A stretch of 35,653 nt of DNA from Cyanobium sp. PLM2.Bin73 (GCA_007694915.1 REEV01000118.1:1-35653), one strand, 5' to 3'. Counted from the stretch's first letter, positions 23,562 to 33,352 are shown. Notes: a model not told the origin generated them from the letters alone. A program made the numbers and translations.

Positions 23562-23654
23562 ATGGGCGCGGCGATCTATCTGGCACTGGTGGGCGGCGGG
23601 CTGGTGGCCGCCATCGCCGCCTCCTTCGTGCTGCGTGGCATCAAGCTGATCTGA
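23562..23654 (+). CDS. petL: Cytochrome b6f complex subunit 6 (PetL) candidate
   Basis: A 30-residue single-helix membrane protein: [20 protein letters not shown], then [10 protein letters not shown]. One transmembrane segment (about 4-24) followed by a short basic tail ending Leu-Arg-x-x-Lys-Leu-Ile matches the size and end of PetL, a small subunit that stabilises the cytochrome b6f dimer. Other tiny photosynthetic subunits (PetM, PetN, PsbT) end differently. It sits downstream of a plausible extended -10 site and its last 14 bases overlap rimO on the other strand. Short length limits certainty. Confidence 0.72.
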   Translation: MGAAIYLALVGGGLVAAIAASFVLRGIKLI

Positions 23655-25062
23655 TCGCCGCCAGGGCGTCATCCACCATCGCCCCGGCGCCCACCACCTG
23701 GCCGATCAGGTCGTAGGTGTCGGTGGCCGTGATGCGCACCGGCACCATCGTGCCCGGTGCGGCGCAGAGGCCACCCTCGCCGGGCAGGACGCGCACCTCG
23801 CCATCCACCTCGGGGGCGAATCGGGCGCAGCGGCCCAGCATCTCGCCGCTGCTCGGGTTCTCCTGCTCGATCAGCACATCCACGATCCGCCCAACCCAGC
23901 TGGCGTTGCGCGCGGCGGCGATCGGCTGCTGCAGGGCCATCAACCGGTCCTTGCGTTCCCGGGCCACCTCGGCTGGCACCTGGTTGGGCAGCGCGGCGGC
24001 TGGCGTGCCCTCCTCGCTCGAGAAGGTGAACACGCCCACGTGGTCGAAGCGCTGCTCGGCCACGAACTCCAGCAGGTGCTGGAACTGCTCCTCGGTCTCG
24101 CCGGGGAAGCCCACGATGAATGTGGTGCGCAGCACGGCGTCGGGCAGTTGCTCGCGGATACGGCGCAGCACACCAGCGGTCACGTCGGCCTGCCAGGGGC
24201 GGTTCATGCCCCGCAGCACCTCCGGATGGCTGTGCTGCAGCGGCAGATCGAGATAGGGCAGCACGTTGGGCACGTCCCGGTAGGCCGCCAGCACCTCGGC
24301 GGTGAGTCCGGTGGGGTAGGCGTAGTGCACCCGGATCCAGGGGATCTCCACCTCCCCCAGCGCCCGCAGCAGCTCGGCCAGCTGGGGTTTGCCATAGAGG
24401 TCGAGGCCGTAGTTGGTGGTGATCTGGCTGATCAGCACCAGCTCCTGCACCCCCTGCGCGGCCAGTTGGCGGGCCTCAGCCACGATGCTCTCGATCGGCC
24501 GCGAGCGCTGGTCGCCGCGCAGGTGGGGAATGATGCAGAAGGCGCAGCGGTAGTCGCAGCCCTCCGCCACCTTCAGGTAGGCCACCGCTTCGGTGGTGGT
24601 GCGGTAGCGGGGCAGGTGCTCATCGCCCACGAAGGTGGGCATGGCGCTCACCTGGTTGACCCGCTCGCCGGCCTCCACCCGCTCCAGCACCGACACGATG
24701 TGCTGGTAGTCGCCGGTGCCCACGATCGCCCGGGCCTCCGGCAGGCTCTCGAGCAGTTCCTCCTGGAAGTGCTGGGCCAGGCAGCCGGCGATGATCAGCT
24801 CCTTGCCCTGCTCCGCCAGTTCCACCAGTGTGCGCACCGACTCCTCGCGGGCGTCCTGGATGAAGCTGCAGGTGTTCACCACCACCACCGAGGCCTCGCT
24901 CTCGTCGGCGCTGACGCCGTAGCCGGCCTCCGCCAGCAGTCCGAGCATGTGCTCGGTGTCCACCCGGTTCTTCTCGCAGCCGAGATGGGTGAAAGCCACG
25001 GTCTGGCGGGGCGCGCCGCCCGCTCGGGCGGCGGCGGATCGCGTGGGGCGGCTGGCGGTCAT
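23641..25062 (-). CDS. rimO: Ribosomal protein S12 methylthiotransferase
   Basis: A 473-residue radical SAM enzyme that adds a methylthio group to Asp of ribosomal protein S12. The N-terminal UPF0004 domain has cysteines at 29 ([14 protein letters not shown]), 65 (VNTCSF) and 94 (IAGCLAQHF) for the auxiliary cluster. The radical SAM core has C-x3-C-x2-C at 169, 173 and 176 ([19 protein letters not shown]), and a TRAM domain ends the protein. The GCEKN motif and IIPHLRG favour RimO over the tRNA enzyme MiaB. The ATG at 25062 is chosen over a GTG at 25086. Confidence 0.95.
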   Translation of the reverse strand: MTASRPTRSAAARAGGAPRQTVAFTHLGCEKNRVDTEHMLGLLAEAGYGVSADESEASVVVVNTCSFIQDAREESVRTLVELAEQGKELIIAGCLAQHFQEELLESLPEARAIVGTGDYQHIVSVLERVEAGERVNQVSAMPTFVGDEHLPRYRTTTEAVAYLKVAEGCDYRCAFCIIPHLRGDQRSRPIESIVAEARQLAAQGVQELVLISQITTNYGLDLYGKPQLAELLRALGEVEIPWIRVHYAYPTGLTAEVLAAYRDVPNVLPYLDLPLQHSHPEVLRGMNRPWQADVTAGVLRRIREQLPDAVLRTTFIVGFPGETEEQFQHLLEFVAEQRFDHVGVFTFSSEEGTPAAALPNQVPAEVARERKDRLMALQQPIAAARNASWVGRIVDVLIEQENPSSGEMLGRCARFAPEVDGEVRVLPGEGGLCAAPGTMVPVRITATDTYDLIGQVVGAGAMVDDALAAIRSA

Positions 25063-25142
25063 GGGCGTTCTGGGCCGATCCCCCACCCTATGGGCCAGGG
25101 GCGGAGTCGCGGCGATGGCTGCGAGAATGCCCCCACTGCCCG

Positions 25143-26072
25143 ATGCCCGTGACCTCCAGCCGCCTCAGCGAACGCCTCAGCTCCAGCCGCCGCCGCAGTG
25201 ACTCCGGCAACCGCTGGGTGCGGGTGGTGATGGCGGTGCTGGCCACCGTGGGTCTGGTCGACACCGGCACGATCACCCTGGAGCGCTGGGGCCTGTTCGG
25301 CAATCTCAGCTGCCCCGGTGGTGGCGACGGTTGCGACATGGTGCTGGCCAGCCCCTGGGGCTCGGTGCTGGGTCAGCCCCTGTCGCTGTTTGGTTTTCTG
25401 GCCTACGGCGCCGTGCTGCTGCTGGCTCTGCTGCCGCTGCTGCTGCGGGGTGAGTCGCGGACCCGGCTGGCCCCTCTGAGCTGGTGGGGTCTGCTGCTGC
25501 TCAGCACCGGCATGGCGGTGTTCAGCCTCGTGCTGATGGGCGTGATGGTGTTCAAGATCCAGGCCTTCTGCTTCTTCTGCGTGCTCTCGGCGCTGCTGAG
25601 CCTGGCCCTGTTCGTGCTCAGCCTGATTGGTGGTGACTGGCCCGACCGCGGTCAGCTGCTGTTCCGCCTCGTGGTGGTGGCGCTGGTGGTGTCCCTTGGC
25701 GGCCTGGGCTGGGCAGCGGCCGCCGACCCCTCCGACGCCTCCATCGCCGACGGCCGCGCCGCCCCACCGGTCACCACCACCAGCACTCCGGAGACGATCG
25801 CCCTGGCCGAGCACCTCACCGCCACCGGTGCCGTGATGTATTCCGCCTACTGGTGCCCCCACTGCCTCGACCAGAAGAAGCTTTTCGGCAAGGAGGCCAC
25901 CGAGCGTCTCAGGGTGATCGAGTGCGCCGCTGATGGCCGCGACAACCAGGCCGAGCTCTGCAAGAGCAAAAACATCGAGGGCTTCCCCAGCTGGGAGATT
26001 GATGGCCGGCTGGAAGCTGGTGCCAAGCCCTTGGAACGCCTGGCCGAGCTCAGCGGCTTCGGGCCCTCCTGA
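25143..26072 (+). CDS. VKOR-thioredoxin fusion, disulfide-bond oxidase
   Basis: A 309-residue membrane protein combining a vitamin-K-epoxide-reductase domain (about 25-190, five hydrophobic segments) and a thioredoxin-like domain (about 215-305). The redox cysteines are visible: loop pair Cys57 and Cys64 ([13 protein letters not shown]), active CFFC (143-146) near the quinone site, CPHC (238-241) in the thioredoxin part, and a further pair, Cys261 and Cys273. The fusion passes electrons from folding proteins to a quinone and so forms disulfides in the periplasm or thylakoid lumen, as known for cyanobacterial VKOR. Divergent from rimO, convergent with nadB at 3 bases. Confidence 0.92.
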   Translation: MPVTSSRLSERLSSSRRRSDSGNRWVRVVMAVLATVGLVDTGTITLERWGLFGNLSCPGGGDGCDMVLASPWGSVLGQPLSLFGFLAYGAVLLLALLPLLLRGESRTRLAPLSWWGLLLLSTGMAVFSLVLMGVMVFKIQAFCFFCVLSALLSLALFVLSLIGGDWPDRGQLLFRLVVVALVVSLGGLGWAAAADPSDASIADGRAAPPVTTTSTPETIALAEHLTATGAVMYSAYWCPHCLDQKKLFGKEATERLRVIECAADGRDNQAELCKSKNIEGFPSWEIDGRLEAGAKPLERLAELSGFGPS

Positions 26073-26075
26073 GTC

Positions 26076-27761
26076 TCAGGCCGTCCTGACGGCGGCGGTG
26101 CGGATGCCGCAATGGCGCTGCTGCAGCGAATGCCTTTGCCAGTAGGGCACCGGGCACGGGGCATCGGTGCGGAAATGGCCGCCGCGGCTCTCCTGCCGGA
26201 ACAGGGCCGCCTCGATCAGCAGCTCTGCCAGGGTGAGGCGTTGATGCCACTCCTGCAGGCTGGCCAGTCTCAGGCCCTCGTTTCCGTTCAGGTCCAGCCA
26301 GATCCTGCGGGGCAGCTGCCGCAGCCAACGCCAGCTGGGATCGGCCTCCACCTCCTGCCGCTCACGGCGTACACGCGAGAGGGCCTGGCCCAGGTCGTGG
26401 CCGCGGCGTTCCACGCCGGCCACCCGCCAGCAGAGATCGCGAAGATTGGCGATCCGCCATTCGAGAGTGAATGGATCGGGCAGCGGCCCCGGCAGCCCCC
26501 TCCCCTGGTACTCGGGAGCTGGGGCCGGCTCCTGGATGGGGGGCTGCAGCCGGATGTGGCGCAGCTGGCCGGCAAACACCAGGCACTCCATCAGGGAGTT
26601 GCTGGCCAGGCGGTTGGCTCCGTGCACGCCCGTGCAGGCCACCTCCCCCACGGCGTAGAGGCCGGCCACGCTGGTGGCCGCATCGAGATCGGTGGCCACA
26701 CCGCCCATCCAGTAATGGGCGGCCGGCGCCACCGGCAGCGGCTCCTGCAGCGGCTCCAGGCCCAGGGCCCTGCAGCGTCCCAGGATCGTGGGGAACTGGT
26801 GTTCCAGTCGCGTCTCCCCCACGGGCCGCAGGTCGAGCCAGAGGTGATCCACCCCCTGCGCCTGCATCGTCCGCGCCAGGGCCCGGCTCACCTGGTCGCG
26901 GGGGGCCAGATCACCCCCCTTCAGTCGGCTCACCGGGCTGTTCCCCTGGCGGTCCCGCAGCCGGGCCCCCTCTCCCCGCACCGCCTCCGAAATCAGGAAG
27001 TGGGGGGCGCCGGGAAGCATCAGGGCGGTGGGATGGAACTGCACGAACTCCAGGTCGCGCACCGCCGCGCCGGCCTGCCAGGCCATGGCCACCCCATCCC
27101 CGCTGGACTGCGAGGGATTGGTGGTGTGGGCGAACAGGTGGCCGCCGCCACCGGTGGCCAGCACCACCGCCCGGGCCCGCAGCCAGCCCACCCGCCCTTC
27201 GCAGAGCACCTGCAGGCCCCGGCAGCGCCCCGCCTCCACCCACAGCTGCAGAGCCACACTGTGATCGAGCTGCCGCAGCCCGGGCCGTTGCCGCACCTCC
27301 CGCTCCAGTGCATCCACCAGGGCGCCGCCGGTGCGGTCCTGGGCATGGAGCACCCGGCGGTGGCTGTGGGCGGCTTCCAGTGTGGTGCTCAGCCGGCCGC
27401 CGTCGCGGTCGAAGGCCATGCCCAGTTCCAGCAGCCGCTGCACGCAGGCCGGGGCCTGATGCACCAGCAGCTCCACCGCGTCGTGGTCGCACAGGCCCGC
27501 TCCGGCCCGCAGGGTGTCATCCCGGTGGCTGGCGAAGCTGTCCTCCGCCGCGGTCACGGCGGCAATGCCCCCCTGGGCCCAGCGACTGGCTGATCGCGGT
27601 TGCCGCTCCTTGTTGAGCAGCAGCACGCTCAGCTGCCGGGGGAGTTCCAGGCAGGCCATCAGGCCGGCGGCGCCCCCACCCACCACCACCACGTCCCACA
27701 CCCGCTGGAGGTCATCGCGGTGCTGTTGGGATCGCTGCTGCTGCGCGAGGTGATCGACCAT
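26076..27761 (-). CDS. nadB: L-aspartate oxidase
   Basis: A 561-residue flavoprotein oxidising L-aspartate to iminoaspartate, the first step of de novo NAD synthesis. The FAD-binding start is WDVVVVGGGAAGLMACLELP (22-41), followed by ASRWAQGGIAAVTAAEDSFA, EFVQFHPTALMLPGAPHFLI, EAVRGEGARLRD and the substrate/FAD motif YAVGEVACTGVHGANRLASN with SLMECLVFAG. The C-terminal helical domain is present. The ATG at 27761 is chosen because earlier starts (27794, 27827) lie beside or inside the psbU terminator. Annotated alone; no nadA or nadC is near. Confidence 0.93.
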   Translation of the reverse strand: MVDHLAQQQRSQQHRDDLQRVWDVVVVGGGAAGLMACLELPRQLSVLLLNKERQPRSASRWAQGGIAAVTAAEDSFASHRDDTLRAGAGLCDHDAVELLVHQAPACVQRLLELGMAFDRDGGRLSTTLEAAHSHRRVLHAQDRTGGALVDALEREVRQRPGLRQLDHSVALQLWVEAGRCRGLQVLCEGRVGWLRARAVVLATGGGGHLFAHTTNPSQSSGDGVAMAWQAGAAVRDLEFVQFHPTALMLPGAPHFLISEAVRGEGARLRDRQGNSPVSRLKGGDLAPRDQVSRALARTMQAQGVDHLWLDLRPVGETRLEHQFPTILGRCRALGLEPLQEPLPVAPAAHYWMGGVATDLDAATSVAGLYAVGEVACTGVHGANRLASNSLMECLVFAGQLRHIRLQPPIQEPAPAPEYQGRGLPGPLPDPFTLEWRIANLRDLCWRVAGVERRGHDLGQALSRVRRERQEVEADPSWRWLRQLPRRIWLDLNGNEGLRLASLQEWHQRLTLAELLIEAALFRQESRGGHFRTDAPCPVPYWQRHSLQQRHCGIRTAAVRTA

Positions 27762-27795
27762 GGCCGCAGGTGGCTCCCCGGCAGCAGCCGGCATG

Positions 27796-27821
27796 AAAAA
27801 GCCGCCGGCAGGCCCGACGGC
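27796..27821 (-). terminator. Intrinsic terminator of psbU (minus strand)
   Basis: Read on the minus strand, GCCGTCGG (27821-27814) pairs with CCGGCGGC (27808-27801) using one G-U wobble around a five-base loop, then a run of five T (27800-27796). It lies about 65 bases after the psbU stop and just before nadB. Confidence 0.85.
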
Positions 27822-27884
27822 TGTCAACGGTTTGGTGAGTGTAGGGAGACCTGTTCAGCGGGCTCAAGGGCTCCTGGAAGGTGA

Positions 27885-28262
27885 TCAGCGGTACTGGCCG
27901 TCGTTGATGCGATCAAAGCCCTCGTTGAGAGCGATTTCAGCGGGAGTCACCGTGAAATTGTCCTTGTATTTGTTGAACAGTTCGCGCTGGCGATCCGTGA
28001 GGTCGAGATTCAGCACATCATCCACGCTGTCGTAGGGGCCGCCCAGCACGATTTTTCCGGCCAGGGTGGGATACATCCCGGGGAACGACTGAAAGCGCCG
28101 CACGGAGCTGTTGTTGAGATCCACCTTGTCGCCCCGCTCGGCGAGCTTGTCATCGGCGCGGTTGCGGAGTTCGGCTGCCTGAGCGGAGGGCGCGAGTGCA
28201 AGCCCCACCAGCAGACCCACTAGAAGCACTCCACTCATCAGCCAGGCCACCAGCCTTTTCAT
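27885..28262 (-). CDS. psbU: Photosystem II 12 kDa extrinsic protein
   Basis: A 125-residue PsbU, the lumenal extrinsic protein that stabilises the oxygen-evolving manganese cluster. A signal peptide (about 1-29, ending PSAQAAELRN) directs it to the thylakoid lumen. The mature part shows KVDLNNSSVRRFQSFPGMYP, GKIVLGGPYDSVDDVLNL and TPAEIALNEGFDRINDGQYR, the classic double helix-hairpin-helix pattern and ending of the family. Length is normal. It has its own terminator downstream and a 128-base spacer from the DUF3120 gene upstream on the same strand, so it is probably a separate transcription unit. Confidence 0.96.
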   Translation of the reverse strand: MKRLVAWLMSGVLLVGLLVGLALAPSAQAAELRNRADDKLAERGDKVDLNNSSVRRFQSFPGMYPTLAGKIVLGGPYDSVDDVLNLDLTDRQRELFNKYKDNFTVTPAEIALNEGFDRINDGQYR

Positions 28263-28390
28263 CGCGAAACACCGAGATCGGGAAGGGAGTTCGGGTGGTC
28301 AGGTCCACCCATGGCAACGTTACCGAACGGTCTGATCGGCCCCCCGGCCGTGGCGGTGGCGCTTCGCGTTTCTTCAGATGCAGCCAGGCT

Positions 28391-29047
28391 TCACACCAGG
28401 CCGCTGAGCCGGGGGGCCAGCAGGGCCAGCAGAACGAACAGACCATCCACGGCCAGGGTGGTGGCCAGGGCAGCCCCGGCCACCCTTCCGCTGTCGCCCT
28501 GGCGCCAGCACCAGCGGCTGAGCTGAATCAGGATCCCCCCCAGGCCGGCAATCACCAGCAGCGACCCTGGCCGCAGCACTGCCTCTGCTCCGCTCTGGAG
28601 CAGCGCGCCGGCCTGATCCGGTTCGGCGGCCAAGGCCTGGGGCCAGAGCGGCATCAGGCCGGTGAGGGCGATGGCGGCATCGGTGGCGGCGGTGCCCAGC
28701 AGGGAGCCCAGATAAAACCCGCAGGCGAGCCGCCAGCGGCTGTCCAGGCCGGCCAGGGCCAGGGGCAGGGCGAAGGCCTCCAGGGGCAGGTGGTAGATGG
28801 GGTGCAGCCGTTCCCAGCCCCAGAAGAGGGACCCCGCCAGCCAGCTGCCGCAGAAGCCCACCAGCAGCTCCCCAGCCCGCCTTCGGCGGGGATCACCGCT
28901 GTGGGCCAGCAGCAGGGCCACCGTGAGCAGCGGTGCGGTGAAGGCCGCGGCCGTGAAGGGGCTGTGCCGAACCCAGGGGGCCTGGAGAAACACCGGCAGG
29001 GTCACCAGTACTGCGCTGAGCAGGGGCAAGGCGCGGACCGCTGCCAT
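28391..29047 (-). CDS. DUF3120 integral membrane protein
   Basis: A 218-residue protein of the cyanobacterial DUF3120 family. Five to six membrane segments are visible, with the conserved LLSAVLVTLPVFLQAPWVR near the start, HPIYHLPLEAFALPLALAGL in the middle, and CGFYLGSLLGTAATD. Function is unknown. The ATG at 29047 is chosen; a GTG at 29122 would add 25 residues of low complexity. It is divergent from uppP with 156 bases between starts and is transcribed towards psbU. Confidence 0.85.
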   Translation of the reverse strand: MAAVRALPLLSAVLVTLPVFLQAPWVRHSPFTAAAFTAPLLTVALLLAHSGDPRRRRAGELLVGFCGSWLAGSLFWGWERLHPIYHLPLEAFALPLALAGLDSRWRLACGFYLGSLLGTAATDAAIALTGLMPLWPQALAAEPDQAGALLQSGAEAVLRPGSLLVIAGLGGILIQLSRWCWRQGDSGRVAGAALATTLAVDGLFVLLALLAPRLSGLV

Positions 29048-29203
29048 GGCCGCAGTCCTGGGCCCCACGGCGACTCCCCGGGGTAGGGGCCTGCTCGCTG
29101 CGCTGGGGGTGCCCGCGATCACCAGGTCTGTGAAGAAAGATGTGCAACCTTAAGGGTTATCGGGCGCGCCACCGCCATAGGGTCTGGGGGATTCAGATTT
29201 TTC

Positions 29204-30172
29204 ATGGATTTGTTGCTCCACCTCTGGTCGCACGCCATGCCGGTGCTGGCGGCCGCTGGCCCAGCTGATGGGGGCTCAGGTGTGGCCCTGGGCGGTGGCG
29301 CTGAGCTGGGCTTCGCCGAGGCCTGCTGGCGCGCCCTGGTACTTGGCGTGGTGCAGGGTTTCACCGAATTTCTGCCCATCAGCAGCACCGCCCACGTTCA
29401 GGTGGTACCGATGCTGTTGGGCTGGGGTGACCCGGGGGTGTCGGCGATCGCGGTGATCCAGCTCGGCAGCATCGCCGCGATCCTGGCCTATTTTTGGCAC
29501 GACCTCGGCCAGGTGCTCAGGGGGGTCAGCCGGGCGTTGCGCGAGGGCCGCTGGGGCTCCACCGATGCCCGCATGGGCATCGCCATCGCCGTCGGCACCA
29601 TCCCAATCGTGCTGGCCGGGATGGCGATCAAGCTCTGGGTTCCCGACTACGACAACTCCCCCCTGCGCAGCCTCCCCGCCGTGGCGATCGTGTCGATCGT
29701 GATGGCCCTGTTGCTCGGCCTGGCGGAACTGGTGGGCAGCCGGCGGCGCCATCTCGACGACGTGCAGACCCGCGATGGCTGGATCGTCGGCCTGGCCCAG
29801 GCCCTGGCGGTGATTCCCGGCGTGTCCAGGGCCGGCAGCACCCTCACCGCCTCCCTGTTCGACGGCTGGGAGCGCACCGCCGCGGCGCGGTTCTCGTTTC
29901 TGATGGGAATCCCCGCCATCACCCTGGCCGGGGTGGTGGAACTGCGCGATGCCTTCAGCACGCCGGCAAGCCCGGACGGCGCCACCACCATGGCTGCTAT
30001 CGGCCCCATGCCCATGCTGCTGGGGATTGTCGTCTCCGCCCTGGTGTCGTGGCTGTCGATCGCCTGGCTGCTGCGCTTCCTGCAGCACCACAGCACCTGG
30101 GTTTTCGTGATCTACCGGCTGGTGTTCGGGATCGCCATCCTGCTCTGGCTGCGCGCCACAGTGGGCGGCTGA
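29204..30172 (+). CDS. uppP: Undecaprenyl-diphosphate phosphatase
   Basis: A 322-residue BacA/UppP membrane enzyme that dephosphorylates undecaprenyl diphosphate, recycling the lipid carrier for peptidoglycan and other envelope glycans. Catalytic motifs are complete: VQGFTEFLPISSTAH (50-64, with Glu55 and the Ser-Ser-Thr-Ala-His) and PGVSRAGST (205-213, with the catalytic Arg). About eight membrane segments are present. The first ~35 residues (SHAMPVLAAAGPADGGSG) extend beyond the E. coli protein. The gene is followed by the PDZ-radical SAM gene at a 28-base gap. Confidence 0.95.
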   Translation: MDLLLHLWSHAMPVLAAAGPADGGSGVALGGGAELGFAEACWRALVLGVVQGFTEFLPISSTAHVQVVPMLLGWGDPGVSAIAVIQLGSIAAILAYFWHDLGQVLRGVSRALREGRWGSTDARMGIAIAVGTIPIVLAGMAIKLWVPDYDNSPLRSLPAVAIVSIVMALLLGLAELVGSRRRHLDDVQTRDGWIVGLAQALAVIPGVSRAGSTLTASLFDGWERTAAARFSFLMGIPAITLAGVVELRDAFSTPASPDGATTMAAIGPMPMLLGIVVSALVSWLSIAWLLRFLQHHSTWVFVIYRLVFGIAILLWLRATVGG

Positions 30173-30200
30173 CGCCTGCCCATCAGCCCGACTCCCCGCC

Positions 30201-31619
30201 ATGTGGAACGAACCCTCCGCCGGGATTGCGGTGGCCGTCAATGCCCAGGCCGAGCAGGCACTGGCGGGTCAACGGCCCAGCCGCCTGCCCCAGCCGGCCG
30301 TGGTGGCCACGGTGGAGCCGGGTTCGATCGGCGAGGAGCTGGGCTTTCAGCCCGGCGACCGCCTGCTCAGCATCAATGGCCAGCGGCCCCGCGACCTGAT
30401 CGATCTGCAGCTGCTCGCGGGTGACGAGGAGCTGGTGCTGGTGGTGCAGGATCCCGACGGCAGCCAGCACACGATCGAGCTGGAAAAGGATGCCGACCAG
30501 ACCCTTGGGCTGGGCTTCACCGAGGCCCTCTTTGACGGCCTCAAGCAGTGCAACAACGCCTGCCCGTTCTGCTTCATCGATCAGCAGCCCCCAGGCCGCC
30601 GCCGCAGCCTCTACCTCAAGGACGACGATTACCGCCTGAGCTTTCTCTACGGCTCCTACCTCACCCTCACCAACCTCACCGAGGCCGACTGGCGGCGGAT
30701 CGAGCAGCAGCGGCTCTCACCGCTCTATGTTTCCGTCCATGCCACCGACCCCGAGCTGCGCAGCCGTCTGCTGGTGAACCCGCGGGCGGGGCTGCTGCTC
30801 GATCAGCTCGCCTGGTTCTCCAAGCGCAACCTGCAGATCCATGCCCAGGTGGTGGTGTGCCCCGGCCTCAACGATGGCCCGGCCCTGGCGCGCACGCTCA
30901 CGGATCTGGCCAGGTTCGCCGCGGGGGAGTGGCCCGCGGTGCTCTCCGCCGCGGTGGTGCCGCTGGGGCTCACCCGCTTCCGGCCGGCCGGCGACGCCCT
31001 GGTGCCGGTGGATCGCGACTGCGCCCGCCGGGTGATTGCCCAGGTGGAACCGCTTCAGGAGCGTTTCCGCCACCGGCTCGGCAGCCGCTTCGCCTGGTTG
31101 TCCGATGAGTGGTACCTGCTGGCCGGCCTGCCCCTGCCCCCCCGGCGCCAGTACGAAGACCTGCCGCAACAGGAAAACGGTGTGGGCAGCATCCGCGCCT
31201 TCCTGGAGTCGCTCGATCAGGCCACTGTTTCCCTGCCGGCCCGTCTGCATCGCCCCCGCCGGCTGAGCTGGGTGGTGGGGGCTCTGGTGGCCGAAGCCCT
31301 CCAGCCCGTGGTGGAGCGTCTCAACCGGGTGGAGGGTCTGGAGCTGATGCTCCACGGCCTGCCCAGCCCCTACTGGGGCCAGCAGCAGGTGGTCACCGGA
31401 CTGCTCACCGGCTCCGACCTGCTCAGCGGCCTTGCCGGGCGGGATCTGGGCGAGGGGCTGCTGCTGCCTGCGGTGATGCTGCGCCAGGGCGAGCCGGTGT
31501 TTCTCGACGACCTGCGCCTCGACGACCTGGAAGCCCGCCTGCCGGTGCCGGTGCAGCTGGTGCATGGAGCCGCTGATCTGGTGGCTGCCTGCACGGGTGC
31601 AACCCGCCAGGATCCTTAA
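30201..31619 (+). CDS. PDZ-radical SAM-DUF512 protein (TIGR03279-like)
   Basis: A 472-residue protein with three parts. The first is a PDZ-like domain (about 30-98, VVATVEPGSIGEELGFQPGD). The second is a radical SAM-like cluster motif C-x3-C-x2-C at Cys117, 121 and 124 (LKQCNNACPFCFIDQQP), with LYVSVHATDPELRSRLL and LQIHAQVVVCPGLNDGPAL. The third is a DUF512 C-terminus (about 280-470). The family is known as a conserved cyanobacterial FeS/radical SAM protein of unknown function. Start ATG 30201. It lies between uppP and a TolC-like gene, but no link to envelope work is established. Confidence 0.9.
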   Translation: MWNEPSAGIAVAVNAQAEQALAGQRPSRLPQPAVVATVEPGSIGEELGFQPGDRLLSINGQRPRDLIDLQLLAGDEELVLVVQDPDGSQHTIELEKDADQTLGLGFTEALFDGLKQCNNACPFCFIDQQPPGRRRSLYLKDDDYRLSFLYGSYLTLTNLTEADWRRIEQQRLSPLYVSVHATDPELRSRLLVNPRAGLLLDQLAWFSKRNLQIHAQVVVCPGLNDGPALARTLTDLARFAAGEWPAVLSAAVVPLGLTRFRPAGDALVPVDRDCARRVIAQVEPLQERFRHRLGSRFAWLSDEWYLLAGLPLPPRRQYEDLPQQENGVGSIRAFLESLDQATVSLPARLHRPRRLSWVVGALVAEALQPVVERLNRVEGLELMLHGLPSPYWGQQQVVTGLLTGSDLLSGLAGRDLGEGLLLPAVMLRQGEPVFLDDLRLDDLEARLPVPVQLVHGAADLVAACTGATRQDP

Positions 31620-31633
31620 ACTCCCGCTGCACC

Positions 31634-33352
31634 GTGCGCGCCGGCGTGACCCACTCCGCTCTTCGACTGGTTCTTCTTGGAGCGCTGGGTCTGCCCCTGG
31701 CCAGTGGGGCTGTGATTGCCGAAGAGCGCTCCGCTGCGGATGGCGATGGTCAGGCGCTGGAAGCTGAGCCTGCCCCGGCCGCTCAGGAGTCCACGGGCCC
31801 GCCTGTGTATCGCCCCTCTGCCCTGCCCGATGCGATCGACGTCAAGGGTGAGCGGCCCCGGGTGAATCCGCGTCTGGTGGCGCCTGCCGCCACGGAGCTG
31901 GGCCCAGACCTTGAGGATCTGCCGGCACCGGATTCCCTGGCCCTGCCCACGCGCCCTGAGCAGGTGCAGATCCGTGAGCTGCGTCCGCTCACGCTGTCCC
32001 AGGTGGAAACCCTGGTAGAAGTGAACAATCCCAACCTGAAGGCGATCGCGTCCCAGGTGGATCAGGCCCAGAGCAATCTCAGGGCCCAGATCGCCCAGCG
32101 GTACCCCACTATCGACCTCAGGGCCGACTCTGTGCCCGTCTTTGGCGCCTCGCGAACCCGCACGGAGTTGGCCGGCGCCCCGAATCGCACCAGCAGCGAC
32201 GAGCGCTGGCGGGTTGCCGCCTCGCTGCTGGCCCAGTGGGCCGTGATCGATCCCACCCGGGATCCCTCCATCGCCGCCGCCCGCGACCAGTTTGAGAGGG
32301 CCAAGTTTGAGTACATTGTGGCCCTGCGGGACCTGCGCCTGCAGGCCAACCAGGCTTACTTTGAGCTCCAGCGGGCCGATGACGGGGTGCGCATCGGCCA
32401 GCAGTCCGTGCGGGCCTCGTTGGTGAGCCTGCGCGACACCCGGGCCCGCTTCCAGGCCGGCGTGGCCACCCGCCTGGACGTGCTGGAAGCCGAAACCCAG
32501 CTCGCCCGCGACCAGCAGCTGCTCACCAACGGCCTCGCGGCCCAGGCGATCAACCGTCGCGCCCTGGCCGAGCTGCTGGATCTGCCCCAGGACGTGACCC
32601 CCACCGCCGCCGACCCCCCACGGGTGCTGGGCATGTGGCAGCCCTCCCTGCAGGAGAGCATCGTGGCCGCCTTCGCCTTCCGGGAGGAACTCGACCAGAC
32701 CCTGCTGGACATCGCCATCGCCAACAGCCAGGCCGATGCGGCCCTGGGCCAGGTCCGGCCCTTCCTGAATGTCTTCGCCGGCCTGGACACGGCCTGGACC
32801 GATTTCTTCGGAACCAACGAGAACAGGGTCAAGTCCACCGGCAACATCGACGCCTCCGTGGGCCTCAACTTCAACTGGCGCCTGTTCGATGGGGGCCGCG
32901 CCAGCGCCGAGGCCCGCAGCAACCGGCAGCGCGCCGAGGAAAGCAGCTTCCGCTTCGCCGAACGGCGCGACAACATTCGCCGGCAGGTGGAGGAAAGCTT
33001 CTACGAACTGGAGAAGAACAACCGCAACATCGCCACCACGGCCCGCGAAGTCATCCAGTCCCGCGAATCCCTGCGCCTTGCCCGCCTGCGGCTCCAGGCG
33101 GGGGTCACCACCCAGCGGGAGGTGGTGGACAACCAGCGCGACCTCACCCAGGCCGAGGTTCGCTACTCCGCTGCCATCACCGACTACAACATCCGCCTGG
33201 CCGAGCTGCGCCGCCGCACCGGCCTGGACGTGATCGTCAGCTGTCCAGTCCGCAGCCTGCCCGCCGAAAAGCCACGGCTCGACACCGACATCCCCGTGGA
33301 ACCCACTCCACTGCTGCCCGCCTGTCAGGCTTCTGAACCAGGCCTGCTATGA
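31634..33352 (+). CDS. TolC-family outer-membrane efflux protein
   Basis: A 572-residue outer-membrane channel of the TolC/OEP family. A signal peptide (VTHSALRLVLLGALGLPLAS) is followed by a Pro-rich linker (about 45-110) and two OEP repeats: LSQVETLVEVNNPNLKAIAS opens the first, and VGLNFNWRLFDGGRASAEAR and TQREVVDNQRDLTQAEVRYS mark the second. Long alpha-helical hairpins alternate with beta-barrel strands. TolC proteins form trimeric exit ducts for efflux or type I secretion. No ABC or membrane-fusion gene is adjacent. GTG 31634 is used; GTG 31646 is equally possible. It begins 14 bases after the DUF512 gene. Confidence 0.9.
   Translation: MRAGVTHSALRLVLLGALGLPLASGAVIAEERSAADGDGQALEAEPAPAAQESTGPPVYRPSALPDAIDVKGERPRVNPRLVAPAATELGPDLEDLPAPDSLALPTRPEQVQIRELRPLTLSQVETLVEVNNPNLKAIASQVDQAQSNLRAQIAQRYPTIDLRADSVPVFGASRTRTELAGAPNRTSSDERWRVAASLLAQWAVIDPTRDPSIAAARDQFERAKFEYIVALRDLRLQANQAYFELQRADDGVRIGQQSVRASLVSLRDTRARFQAGVATRLDVLEAETQLARDQQLLTNGLAAQAINRRALAELLDLPQDVTPTAADPPRVLGMWQPSLQESIVAAFAFREELDQTLLDIAIANSQADAALGQVRPFLNVFAGLDTAWTDFFGTNENRVKSTGNIDASVGLNFNWRLFDGGRASAEARSNRQRAEESSFRFAERRDNIRRQVEESFYELEKNNRNIATTAREVIQSRESLRLARLRLQAGVTTQREVVDNQRDLTQAEVRYSAAITDYNIRLAELRRRTGLDVIVSCPVRSLPAEKPRLDTDIPVEPTPLLPACQASEPGLL

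Noticed and set aside
26112-27616. Long plus-strand frames opposite nadB
   Set aside because: Low-complexity Pro/Gly/Ala/Arg translations with no motif; NadB motifs on the minus strand explain the region.
13440-32060. HIP1 palindrome (GCGATCGC) sites
   Set aside because: A handful of copies occur (for example near 13446, 14570, 29455 and 32043), but they are scattered inside genes and not visibly enriched.
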